Below are positions 51,750 through 59,472 of a stretch of 59,799 bases of DNA, piece after piece; the stretch's first letter is position 1; every line of letters starts with the position of its first letter. Location: positions 1-59,799 of the forward strand of contig JAZRZJ010000061.1 in NCBI GenBank assembly GCA_045601285.1. The letters run 5' to 3'. The notes beneath the pieces were generated by a model. It had not been told where the DNA came from. It was given only the letters and a program-made list of their open reading frames with translations, and did not search any database. This DNA is from F23-B02 sp045601285 (lineage in GTDB: Bacteria; Bacillota; Clostridia; Oscillospirales; Oscillospiraceae). The translations under genes and the position numbers were made by a program.

Positions 51750-52954
51750 TTGCCCAGCCTCCCCGCAATTCTGCCGCTTGCCCAGGCCCACTGCAGATTG
51801 TATCCGCCGCAGTCGGCGTCAACGTCAAGCAGCTCACCGCATATAAACAGGTGCGGCACGAACCAGCTTTCCATGGTTTCGGGGTTTACGCCCGTTGTCT
51901 TTATTCCGCCCGCTGTGACCTGGGCGCAGTCAAAGCCCTCAACGCCCTTTGCCGCAACGGTAAAATCGCGGCAGGCGCGGAGCAGAGCCTCAAAATCCTT
52001 TTCCTTAAGCTCACGGAGCTTTCTTCCGCCGCCGACGTCTGAATATTTCACCAGCATTTTGCCCAAACGGTTGTGCACAACGCCCGTGAGGATATCCTCG
52101 GCGTTCATATCGGGCATATCCGACACGCGCTTGCGGAGGATTTCCAGCATTTCATCATCGGTGAGCTCACCGAGAAAATCAATGTGTATCTCGCCCTCGC
52201 CGTTTAAGGAAACGGCACGGGAAACATCAAAGGCAGCAGGACCGGAAAGTCCCGTTTCGATGAACTGAAGTTCGCCCTCGGAGCAGGAAAGCTCCTCGCC
52301 GCTGCAGACATAGCGCAGCTTTGCCTGCGCTCTGATGCCCTTGAGAGCACGGGGATATTTGGGATCGGTGACAAGCTGAACAAGGGCGGGGTGAAGCGCC
52401 GTGCGCTTATGACCGAGGCTCTTCAGCAGGTCGTAGCCGTCCGTAACGCCGCCCAGCTTTGCGCCCGCCGCACCGCCGCAGGCCATGATTACATAGTCGG
52501 CTTTTATCTCGCCGTTATCAGTACGGATTAAAAAGCCCTCACCGCGCTTTATAAGCTCTCTTGCGGGCTCGGAGGTGCGAAGCTCAATGCCGCTTTTTTC
52601 AATGGCAAAGCGCAGAACGTCAACCACGCTGTTTGCTGAGTTGGACAGAGGATAAACTCTGCCGCCGTATTCCGTAACGGTGACAAGTCCGAGACTGCGG
52701 AAGTATTCCAGCACCTTTTCGGGCCCGAACTTTTCCAGAGCGGAAAGGGCAAAATCCGCCTGCTTGCCGTGATAGTTTGCGGCGCTTGCGCCCGTATTCG
52801 TGAGATTGCAGCGGCCGTTGCCCGTTGCCATGAGCTTGCGTCCCACTCTCTGCTGACGCTCAAGCAGGATTACCTTATTATTTTTATCCTCGGCGGCTGT
52901 GAGTGCCGCCAGCATACCGGAGGCGCCGCCTCCGATTACAACAACAGTGTTCAT
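51746..52954 (-). CDS. NAD(P)/FAD-dependent oxidoreductase, HI0933/BaiN family
   Basis: Product of 402 residues. The FAD motif is VVVIGGGASGMLAALTAA, followed by GRKLMATGNGRCNLTN, which marks this family, and the C-terminal GELLDVDADCGGYNLQWAWASGR. The family includes BaiN, linked to bile-acid dehydroxylation, but most members are of unknown substrate; I make no bile-acid claim here. Its start overlaps the end of moaC by four bases and its end overlaps the next flavoprotein by four, so three genes are tightly coupled. Confidence 0.88.
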   Translation of the reverse strand: MNTVVVIGGGASGMLAALTAAEDKNNKVILLERQQRVGRKLMATGNGRCNLTNTGASAANYHGKQADFALSALEKFGPEKVLEYFRSLGLVTVTEYGGRVYPLSNSANSVVDVLRFAIEKSGIELRTSEPARELIKRGEGFLIRTDNGEIKADYVIMACGGAAGAKLGGVTDGYDLLKSLGHKRTALHPALVQLVTDPKYPRALKGIRAQAKLRYVCSGEELSCSEGELQFIETGLSGPAAFDVSRAVSLNGEGEIHIDFLGELTDDEMLEILRKRVSDMPDMNAEDILTGVVHNRLGKMLVKYSDVGGGRKLRELKEKDFEALLRACRDFTVAAKGVEGFDCAQVTAGGIKTTGVNPETMESWFVPHLFICGELLDVDADCGGYNLQWAWASGRIAGRLGK

Positions 52955-53427
52955 TCTCTTACAAAATCTCCGCTTTTGCCGCCGCTTTTCTTAAGCAGGC
53001 GTATGTCGCTTATCTCCATATCCTTCTGCACGGCCTTGCACATATCGTAACCCGTCAGCGCCGCAACGGAAACCGCCGTCAGCGCCTCCATTTCAACACC
53101 CGTCACTCCCGTGCATTTTGCCGTTGCGGTAATCTCCACGGCAAGCTCCGCCTCGTTGAGATAAAAGTCAATATCCACGCCGGAAATCATAATGGGGTGG
53201 CACATGGGAATTATGTCGGGAGTGCGCTTTGCGCCCATGATGCCCGCAATCTGCGCCGTGCCGAGAACGTCGCCTTTTTTCATGCCGCCGCTTTTTATCA
53301 GCGCGAAGGTTTCGGCGTTTACCTTTACCCTGCCCGCCGCGATTGCGACTCTTGCGGTTTCGCTCTTTTCGGAAACGTCCACCATGCGTGCGCGTCCGCT
53401 GTCGTTAAAATGTGAAAATTCGGCCAT
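52951..53427 (-). CDS. moaC: Cyclic pyranopterin monophosphate synthase
   Basis: Product of 158 residues. With MoaA it converts GTP to cyclic pyranopterin for molybdenum or tungsten cofactor. The conserved blocks are MVDVSEKSETAR, IPMCHPIMISGVDIDF, and KCTGVTGVEMEALTAVSVAALT with the catalytic Lys in the AVQKDMEI segment. The ATG has GAGGTG upstream; a GTG three codons earlier is possible. It is first in a run with two flavoproteins. The AOR at 28-30 kb needs this type of cofactor. Confidence 0.94.
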   Translation of the reverse strand: MAEFSHFNDSGRARMVDVSEKSETARVAIAAGRVKVNAETFALIKSGGMKKGDVLGTAQIAGIMGAKRTPDIIPMCHPIMISGVDIDFYLNEAELAVEITATAKCTGVTGVEMEALTAVSVAALTGYDMCKAVQKDMEISDIRLLKKSGGKSGDFVRE

Positions 53428-53534
53428 GCTTTTCACCTCAAAAAATGTTGTAGCTTATATTTTACGATGTATTCTGCCCGCTGTCAAATCATTGTTGACA
53501 AACTTTCCCCGGCTTAGCCGGAGGTGTTCTTCTG

Positions 53535-53565
53535 CAAAAATACGCCGCGGCGGCTGCCGCGGCGT
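53535..53565 (-). terminator. Terminator of the RHS-like lipoprotein gene
   Basis: ACGCCGCGGC (53542-53551) pairs with GCCGCGGCGT (53556-53565); on the minus strand it is followed by ATTTTTGC. It is ten bases after the lipoprotein stop. Confidence 0.8.
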
Positions 53566-53574
53566 GAAGTTTGT

Positions 53575-55044
53575 TTATTCTATCGGAGGTAAATACAGGC
53601 AGTAGAAACAGGAAGAGAAATCGGAGGCGAACATCTGGAAAGTCGGGTCATCGTCAAAATATACGAAGTCTGTTCCGTCATCAATGTAAACGGCATTTCC
53701 GCTGCAGCAGCTTGCATCTGTCACTCCCGGAATAACAAAGGCTACATGATATGCGTCGCTGCCTCCCACAAAGTCGAAATATCCGTAGCTGACAACGCTC
53801 CAATATACATCGTCAACACCGTATTTTGCCGTGTCGGGATATTTCTCATGGAAGCTGTCCAGAACAATGCTTTTGATTTCGTCGGCGGTGCGGCTGCCGT
53901 TGTCTGTGTGGTGCAGCCTTGCCTCATCAAGCATACACAGGAAATTATCCTTTTCGTCCACCCATTCGTAATACTCTCTGTCGCTGTGAATGCAGTCAAA
54001 GTCAAAGGTGGAATTTCTTATCATCACACGGCCGTCAGCATCGTATTCGTTGGTTTCAAATATTGTTTCCTGCTCTGTGCCGTCAGGCTGCACGGTGAAC
54101 TGATGATACTTCAGCAGTTTTCCCTGCTCATTGTACTCCTTCAGAATGCGGAGCTCCTGATTGCCTGTGACCCTGATTTCAGTCAGCAATTCCTCTGAAT
54201 CATCGCCGAAGGCGGCATAGCTGTATTCAGCGGTGCTTCCGTCAGAAAGGTATGTAACAAGGCTCACATTGCCCTTAGTGTTATAATCCACCTGCACAAC
54301 AGGCGTATCCGACAGGGTTGAGCCAACGCCAACATTATCCATAATCGTAATATCAGTCTTATACCAAAGGGGTGCAACAACGCCGTAATAATACTCTGTG
54401 TAGCTGTTATCATCACGGTTTTCTCTTGTCAGGAAGGTTCCTCTGGGCTCATTGTTGATTATAAGCTCAATCTTTGTGTTTCTTCCCTTGCTGTCATTGG
54501 TATAGGCAAATTCCACGGTGTCGTTGCCGGTGGTTCTCTTATAGTTCAAAAGATTGCCGGATTTGTCATAGGAGTAGGAATGCTGCTGGCCGCCGGCTTC
54601 TCTGCTGACCGGCTTGCCGTCTTCGTTATAATATGCGGAATCTCCGTTGCTGTGGATTACGCTGACAAGGGTACCGTCCTTGCTGTAGGTTCTGTCGGCA
54701 ACGTCTGTAATACGACCTGTTTCGTCATAGCTTACGGTGCAAATCATGTTTCCGTTATCATCGTAAATATATGCAGTCTTGCGGAAGCCGTTACGCAGGC
54801 TTAACACCAAATTATTGTTTTCATCATACACGTATTCATTTGTATAACGCCACATTCCCCTGCTGTCAAAAGCATAGCTTCTGGACAGGACATAGGGGTC
54901 TTTGTTTTTTTCCTGTGCCACTGTTTTGTTTCCGTTTTTTTCGCCGCTGCCGCTGTTGTCATCCGATGCGGTCTTGTTGCCGCAGGCACAGAGAAGGCAG
55001 GTCAGCATGCAGCATGCCAGCAATAATGCAAAAAGTTTTTTCAT
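53575..55044 (-). CDS. Lipoprotein with RHS/YD-type repeats
   Basis: Product of 489 residues. A lipoprotein signal ends at LLCACGN, followed by a Gly/Ser/Lys linker. From about residue 60 to 350 it carries degenerate YD repeats (NEYVYDENNNLVLS, TAYIYDDNGNMICTVSYDETGRITD, HSYSYDKSGNLLNYKR), as in RHS or wall-associated proteins, without the large shell and toxin domain. The C-terminal part (about 370-489) is a different, probably globular, domain. Its role at the cell surface is unknown. Confidence 0.8.
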   Translation of the reverse strand: MKKLFALLLACCMLTCLLCACGNKTASDDNSGSGEKNGNKTVAQEKNKDPYVLSRSYAFDSRGMWRYTNEYVYDENNNLVLSLRNGFRKTAYIYDDNGNMICTVSYDETGRITDVADRTYSKDGTLVSVIHSNGDSAYYNEDGKPVSREAGGQQHSYSYDKSGNLLNYKRTTGNDTVEFAYTNDSKGRNTKIELIINNEPRGTFLTRENRDDNSYTEYYYGVVAPLWYKTDITIMDNVGVGSTLSDTPVVQVDYNTKGNVSLVTYLSDGSTAEYSYAAFGDDSEELLTEIRVTGNQELRILKEYNEQGKLLKYHQFTVQPDGTEQETIFETNEYDADGRVMIRNSTFDFDCIHSDREYYEWVDEKDNFLCMLDEARLHHTDNGSRTADEIKSIVLDSFHEKYPDTAKYGVDDVYWSVVSYGYFDFVGGSDAYHVAFVIPGVTDASCCSGNAVYIDDGTDFVYFDDDPTFQMFASDFSSCFYCLYLPPIE

Positions 55045-55100
55045 AATTATTTCTCCTTATTACAATAAGCGGTTAATGATTGTCCACGGTGCTGCCGTGA

Positions 55101-55240
55101 ATATGCGGGCATAGCCCTTTTTACCGTCCACAGCTTAAGGCGTGAACTGCGGAAAGACACTTGCTTGAGGATTGCCATTTGGTTGTGGATCCGGTTCTCT
55201 TTCAGTTGCTGCTTTATGTATTCTCCATAAAGCAGCGTCT
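55101..55240. mobile_element. Remnant of an IS200-type element
   Basis: 55101-55117 equals 10942-10958 of the intact IS200 element, and the rest up to about 55222 follows the right end and the last codons of its transposase gene with many changes (for example TTTGGTTGTGGAT for TTTGGTCGTGGAT) and a deletion of about 30 bases. The left part of the gene is gone. An 11-base inverted repeat (GCTGCTTTATG/CATAAAGCAGC, 55208-55236) ends it, next to folD. Confidence 0.75.
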
Positions 55241-55245
55241 TTGAT

Positions 55246-56109
55246 TTACTGTTTGGAAAAGACGTAAGTCACCTCGGCAGCCTCAAGAAGATGCTTTATG
55301 AGGGTTGCCGTTGTGACAGAGCCGATGCCTCCGGGTACGGGGGTGATTGCGGCAACAACCGGCGCAACCTCCTCAAAGGCAACGTCGCCCACAACGAAAT
55401 TGTCCGTGGAGCTGCTTATGCCCACGTCAATGATAATCTGACCTTCCCGCACACAGTCCCTTGTGACCGTGCCGGGCATGCCCGTGGCGGAAACGATGAT
55501 GTCTGCCCGGCGGCATAGCTCCGCAAGGTTTTCGGTTTTGCTGTGGCACATGGTGACGGTTGCGTTGCGCTGCTGAAGCATCATGGCAAGGGGTCTGCCC
55601 ACAACAAGGCTGCGGCCTATGACCACGGCGTTTTTGCCCTCAAGCTCAACTCCCTCGTAATCAAGTACCTCAAGGCAGGCCTGGGCGGTGCAGGGCGGGA
55701 AGCCCGCGCCCTTTCCTGCAAAAACTGCGGCAAGCGAGCCGTCGGTGAGGCAGTCCAGATCCTTTTCCGGTGCAAGCGCATCGAACACCTTAAACTCGTT
55801 TATATGCTTAGGCAGAGGCCGCAGAAGCAGACAGCCGTGGACTGAGTTGTCGTTGCTTATGCGCTTTACGCGGCGGATAAGCCGGCTCTCCTCGCAGTCT
55901 GCGGGATAGACAACGCTCTTTACCTCAACGCCCACCTTTTCGCAGAAGCGGACAATGCTGTTTTCGTACCATATATCATCGGGATTTTCGCCCAGACGCA
56001 CAATGGCAAGCTTGGGAACAACTCCCTGCTTTCTGTAGTTTTCAATTCTTTCAACAAGCTGCTCCGTCATTGCTTTGACAACGGGAGCGCCCTTCAGGAT
56101 TTTTGCCAT
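55246..56109 (-). CDS. folD: FolD-like methylene-tetrahydrofolate dehydrogenase with altered active site
   Basis: Product of 287 residues with the FolD fold: GENPDDIWYENSIVRF, HGCLLLRPLPKHI, PEKDLD, FPPCTAQACLEVL and the NADP site VVIGRSLVVGRPLAMML. The catalytic Lys of the YVxxK motif is Ile52 here, and the catalytic Gln of the VQLPLP motif is Leu96; the Asp of EKDLD is kept. In the known enzymes this Lys is required for cyclohydrolase activity, so this protein may act only as a dehydrogenase or be otherwise specialised. It directly abuts the fchA-like gene, which could supply the cyclohydrolase step. Confidence 0.87.
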   Translation of the reverse strand: MAKILKGAPVVKAMTEQLVERIENYRKQGVVPKLAIVRLGENPDDIWYENSIVRFCEKVGVEVKSVVYPADCEESRLIRRVKRISNDNSVHGCLLLRPLPKHINEFKVFDALAPEKDLDCLTDGSLAAVFAGKGAGFPPCTAQACLEVLDYEGVELEGKNAVVIGRSLVVGRPLAMMLQQRNATVTMCHSKTENLAELCRRADIIVSATGMPGTVTRDCVREGQIIIDVGISSSTDNFVVGDVAFEEVAPVVAAITPVPGGIGSVTTATLIKHLLEAAEVTYVFSKQ

Positions 56110-56736
56110 TTATTCTACCTCTGAAAGTCTGCTTATTATTCTTTCCGCAATTTTCTCTGCCCTGGGGAGATATTCGGACAGCATCGCCTTTGTATCCGTC
56201 TCAATTGCGTCGGCTTCCGCATCACCGCGGAGCAGCTTCGTGTTGACGAAAACATTCATTGCCGCGCACTGAAGCGCCGCACGGCACAGCGCCGCGGCAC
56301 AGCCGGCGTCGGAAATGAGAAGCGCACTGCATCTGCCGTCGTACAGCTTTTCGATAAGCTCAACCGTTTTGCAGCAGTCCTTTGCCATTGCGTAAGGTGC
56401 GCTCATGGCTACGAGAGTGGCGCTGCGCATTTTTTCCGCGTAGCCCTCCGTGTCCTTAGGCAGAGAATATGCCGCGGCAAGAGGCGCAAAGCCCTCTGCA
56501 TCTGCATCGACAAGATGTAAAAAATCCTTGCGAAGCTCTTCGCAGTTTGCTATGATGTTTTCAAGCTCTTCCTTATGTGCGGCAAATTTCTTTTTGCCTG
56601 CCGTAAGACCTGCTGCCATGGCGCAGAGCGATGCGCCCAGGGCTCCGCAGAGCGCCGCAGCGCCGCCGCCTCCTGGAATGGCATCGGTTGATGCCAGAGC
56701 TTCGCAGAAAGCTTCGCAGGAATTTTCAATAAGCAT
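56110..56736 (-). CDS. fchA: Methenyltetrahydrofolate cyclohydrolase (FchA/FTCD cyclodeaminase family)
   Basis: Product of 208 residues, all-helical. The family motif ASTDAIPGGGGAAALCGALGASL lies at the N-terminus (about 14-36), followed by the conserved DADAEGF and AMNVFVNTKLL. The family opens the methenyl ring or removes ammonia from formimino-THF. Its stop codon is directly next to the folD ATG. The ATG at 56736 follows GAGGTGGG; a longer frame of nine codons is unlikely. Together with folD it interconverts one-carbon folates. Confidence 0.9.
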   Translation of the reverse strand: MLIENSCEAFCEALASTDAIPGGGGAAALCGALGASLCAMAAGLTAGKKKFAAHKEELENIIANCEELRKDFLHLVDADAEGFAPLAAAYSLPKDTEGYAEKMRSATLVAMSAPYAMAKDCCKTVELIEKLYDGRCSALLISDAGCAAALCRAALQCAAMNVFVNTKLLRGDAEADAIETDTKAMLSEYLPRAEKIAERIISRLSEVE

Positions 56737-56812
56737 ATTTCCCACCTCGGTTAGTTTCTGCATACAAATATATCACAGTAGAAAGTTTTGTCAAATAAAG
56801 TGAGGATTTTCA

Positions 56813-57187
56813 ATGGAACTGAACGCATATTTCAAAAGCATTATTGAGCAGGACCGCTGTGCCGTGGTTGTCTGCGACACAAGCCACGAAATTATTTACA
56901 TGAATCCCGCGGCAAAGGCGCGGTATGCAAATCGCGGAGGCGCTTCACTTGTGGGAAAAAGTCTTCTGGACTGCCACGGAGCGCAGTCGAACGAAATGAT
57001 AAAAAAGGTTCTTGCGTGGTTCGCTGCAAGCGGGGAAAACAATATCGTCTACACCAGCTTCAATGAAAAGGAAAACAAGGACGTTTACATGGTTGCCCTG
57101 CGTGACGGAGACGGAAAGCTCATCGGCTATTACGAAAAGCACGAATACCGCAATCGCGAAACCATGAAGATGTACGACCTCGAATAA
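56813..57187 (+). CDS. Single PAS-domain protein
   Basis: Product of 124 residues, a lone PAS fold: VVVCDTSHEIIYMNPAAKARY is the first strand and helix, then GKSLLDCHGAQSNEMIKKVL, and the last strands are VYMVALRDGDGKLIGYYEKHEY. No output domain is attached. It resembles the PAS domain found at the C-terminus of DUF438 proteins, which binds haem or a small ligand in some cases. It has its own GTGAGGA site and is divergent from fchA. It might pair with a separate effector. Confidence 0.85.
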   Translation: MELNAYFKSIIEQDRCAVVVCDTSHEIIYMNPAAKARYANRGGASLVGKSLLDCHGAQSNEMIKKVLAWFAASGENNIVYTSFNEKENKDVYMVALRDGDGKLIGYYEKHEYRNRETMKMYDLE

Positions 57188-57200
57188 ACTCGACAGACAA

Positions 57201-57236
57201 AGGAAAAGCACCGCAAGCGGTGCTTTTCCTTTTTAT
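57201..57236. terminator. Bidirectional terminator between PAS gene and fakA
   Basis: AGGAAAAGCACCGC pairs with GCGGTGCTTTTCCT around AA, followed by TTTTTAT. It serves both convergent genes. Confidence 0.9.
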
Positions 57237-57239
57237 AAT

Positions 57240-58925
57240 TTATTCAATTGAAATCATAAAGTAGTAAACGGGCTGACCGCCGTTTACTGCGGAAACCTCC
57301 GCATCGGGAAGTGCGTTTTTAAGCATTTCCGCCGCTGCCTCCGCCTCATCGCTTTTTACGTCCTCGCCGTAATAAACGGTGACGATTTCGGGCTCAAGCT
57401 CCGCTGCGGACTTGCCCACAGCCTCAAGTGCGCTGTCCATGGCCCTGTAGCTTCCGATGAGCTTGCCGTCAAGCAGGGTGAGATATTCGCCCTCATGGAT
57501 TTCGTAGCCGTCAAAATCTGAGTTGCGTGCGGCGTAGGTGATCTGCGCGGTGTGAACTCCCTTGATGCTCTCGCTCATGGCCTCCGCGATTTCCTCAGTT
57601 TCCGCCGAATTGTCAAAGTTCAGCATGGCGGTTACGCCCTGAGGTACGGTCTTGGTCTGGATAACCACAACCTTTTTCTCCGTAAGTGGTGCGCACTGCT
57701 CTGCCGCCATGATGATGTTCTTGTTGTTGGGCAGAACAAACACGGTTTCCGCGGGAGTGCGGTTTACTTCCTTGAGAATGTCCTCGGTGGAGGGATTCAT
57801 GGTCTGACCGCCGGTGACGATTTTGTCTGCGCCGAGCTCAGAGAAGAGCTGTGCCATACCGTCGCCTGCGCAGATTGCCACAACGCCGTACTTCTTTTCG
57901 GGTGCCGCAATTTCATTTTCCTCTCCGCCCTCAAGCTCACGCTCGATTGCCTCAAGGTCGTCGGTGCTCTGAGCCTTTCTGCCTGCGAGAATATCCTCAT
58001 GCTGAGTACGCATATTTTCAATCTTTGCAAGCTCAAGCGTGCCGTACTTCTGGGACTTGGTGAGGGCTTCGCCGGGGATATTTGTGTGAACATGAACCTT
58101 GAAGGCCTCGTCGTCCTCGCCGATTACCAGGCAGTCGCCGATGCTGGAAAGATATGCTCTGAGCGGAGTGAGGTCAACATCGGGATCGTTCTTGCGGACG
58201 ATGAAAACAGTATCGAAGGCAAAGGTGATTTCCTCGGTGTCAAACACGTCAAAGGCGCCGCTTTCGTTTGCGATCGCGCCTGCGTCAACAGCCTTGGCAG
58301 GTGCGGAAATTTCTCCTCTGAGGCTCTTCAGCATGGCCTCAAAAATAACCACATAGCCCTTGCCGCCTGCGTCAACAACGCCCGCCTTCTTCAGCACGGG
58401 GTTGATGGTCATGGTGTCCTCAAGTGCCTTGCTGCCTGCAGCCAGTGACCTCTCCAGCATTTCCTCGAAGTCGCTGCCCGTCTTGATGTAGGAAACCGCT
58501 TCCTCAGCGGAAAGGCGTGCAACGGTGAGGATCGTGCCCTCGGCAGGCTTCATGACCGCCTTGTAGGCTGCGTCAACGCCGTCCTTCATGGCGGCGGCAA
58601 ATTCCTTTGCGGCCACGGTTTCCATGCCCTTAAGTCGCTTGGAGATTCCGCGGAACAGCAGGGACAGAATAACGCCGGAGTTGCCGCGTGCACCGCGGAG
58701 CAGCGCGCTTGCAACGCAGTCAGCCGCGGCGGAAACACCGGTGAAGCTTTTCTTGCGGAGCTCGGCTGCCGCGTTATTCATGGTAAGACCCATATTTGTA
58801 CCCGTATCACCGTCGGGAACGGGGAAAACATTCAATTCGTTAATCAGCTGGGTGTTGGCCGCCAGCGCCGCATCGGCGCATAGTATCATTTCCTTAAATG
58901 CAGCGGCATCGATGTATTCTCTCAA
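57240..58925 (-). CDS. fakA: Fatty acid kinase A-like DAK2-domain protein (FakA/YloV)
   Basis: Product of 561 residues. The N-terminal DAK2 domain (about 1-205) has NVFPVPDGDTGTNMGLT and RGARGNSGVILSLLFRGISK for nucleotide and Mg2+ binding. A middle linker contains FVVRK-like strand FIVRKNDPDVDLTPLRAYL, and the C-terminal domain has the DegV-like features of FakA (VAICAGDGMAQLFSELGADKIVTGGQTMNPS). FakA phosphorylates fatty acids held by FakB. fakB is not in the window. It lies 45 bases after the Asp23 gene, the standard pair in Firmicutes. Confidence 0.94.
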   Translation of the reverse strand: MREYIDAAAFKEMILCADAALAANTQLINELNVFPVPDGDTGTNMGLTMNNAAAELRKKSFTGVSAAADCVASALLRGARGNSGVILSLLFRGISKRLKGMETVAAKEFAAAMKDGVDAAYKAVMKPAEGTILTVARLSAEEAVSYIKTGSDFEEMLERSLAAGSKALEDTMTINPVLKKAGVVDAGGKGYVVIFEAMLKSLRGEISAPAKAVDAGAIANESGAFDVFDTEEITFAFDTVFIVRKNDPDVDLTPLRAYLSSIGDCLVIGEDDEAFKVHVHTNIPGEALTKSQKYGTLELAKIENMRTQHEDILAGRKAQSTDDLEAIERELEGGEENEIAAPEKKYGVVAICAGDGMAQLFSELGADKIVTGGQTMNPSTEDILKEVNRTPAETVFVLPNNKNIIMAAEQCAPLTEKKVVVIQTKTVPQGVTAMLNFDNSAETEEIAEAMSESIKGVHTAQITYAARNSDFDGYEIHEGEYLTLLDGKLIGSYRAMDSALEAVGKSAAELEPEIVTVYYGEDVKSDEAEAAAEMLKNALPDAEVSAVNGGQPVYYFMISIE

Positions 58926-58970
58926 AGCTTTATACCTCCGGGAGGGATTTCTCTATCTCAAAGTAAACTG

Positions 58971-59324
58971 TCAGTCGGCTATGATGGTGTCCACAAAAAC
59001 GTCAACGCTCTTTACGGGAACACCCGTAGCATTGGAAACCTTGTAGCTGACTTCCTTGATAATGCTGCGGCAGACGGCGCTGATATTAACACCGCTGTCC
59101 ACGCCGATGTGGAGCTCAAGAGTCAGGCTTCCGTCGTCACCGAATTTGGTAAACACGCCCTTGGACATGGATTCACGGCGCAGGAGCTGGAGGGGGCCGC
59201 CTTCCTTGCTGCGTCCTGCCATGCCTTTTACGCCAAAGCAGCTTGTTGCCGCAAGTCCCGCAATATTGGTGAACACATCGCTTGTGATGCTGATATTGCC
59301 TTTTTCATTGCTGATATTAACCAT
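58971..59324 (-). CDS. Asp23/Gls24 family envelope stress protein (YloU)
   Basis: Product of 117 residues. The conserved start is NISITSDVFTNIAGLAATSCFGVKGM, and the C-terminal segment is the usual VDSGVNISAVCRSIIKEV...VKSVDVFVD. These proteins are tied to cell-envelope homeostasis, and next to fakA they probably serve the same membrane-lipid function. A near-perfect promoter precedes it. Confidence 0.93.
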   Translation of the reverse strand: MVNISNEKGNISITSDVFTNIAGLAATSCFGVKGMAGRSKEGGPLQLLRRESMSKGVFTKFGDDGSLTLELHIGVDSGVNISAVCRSIIKEVSYKVSNATGVPVKSVDVFVDTIIAD

Positions 59325-59362
59325 TAGTCAGTACGGCTCCTTTCCGATACAAATGCTATAGT

Positions 59363-59391
59363 ATTATAATACACCAAACCTAAAAGCACAA
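59363..59391 (-). promoter_or_regulatory. Sigma-A promoter of asp23-fakA
   Basis: On the minus strand TTGTGC (59386-59391) and a perfect TATAAT (59363-59368) are 17 bases apart, followed by AAAGGAG before the start. Confidence 0.8.
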
Positions 59392-59472
59392 GGAAAATTT
59401 TATTATTTACTTTGCATTTTAATAATGATAGACTTGATTTCACAGAAATAACATCATGGAGATGAAAAAATA

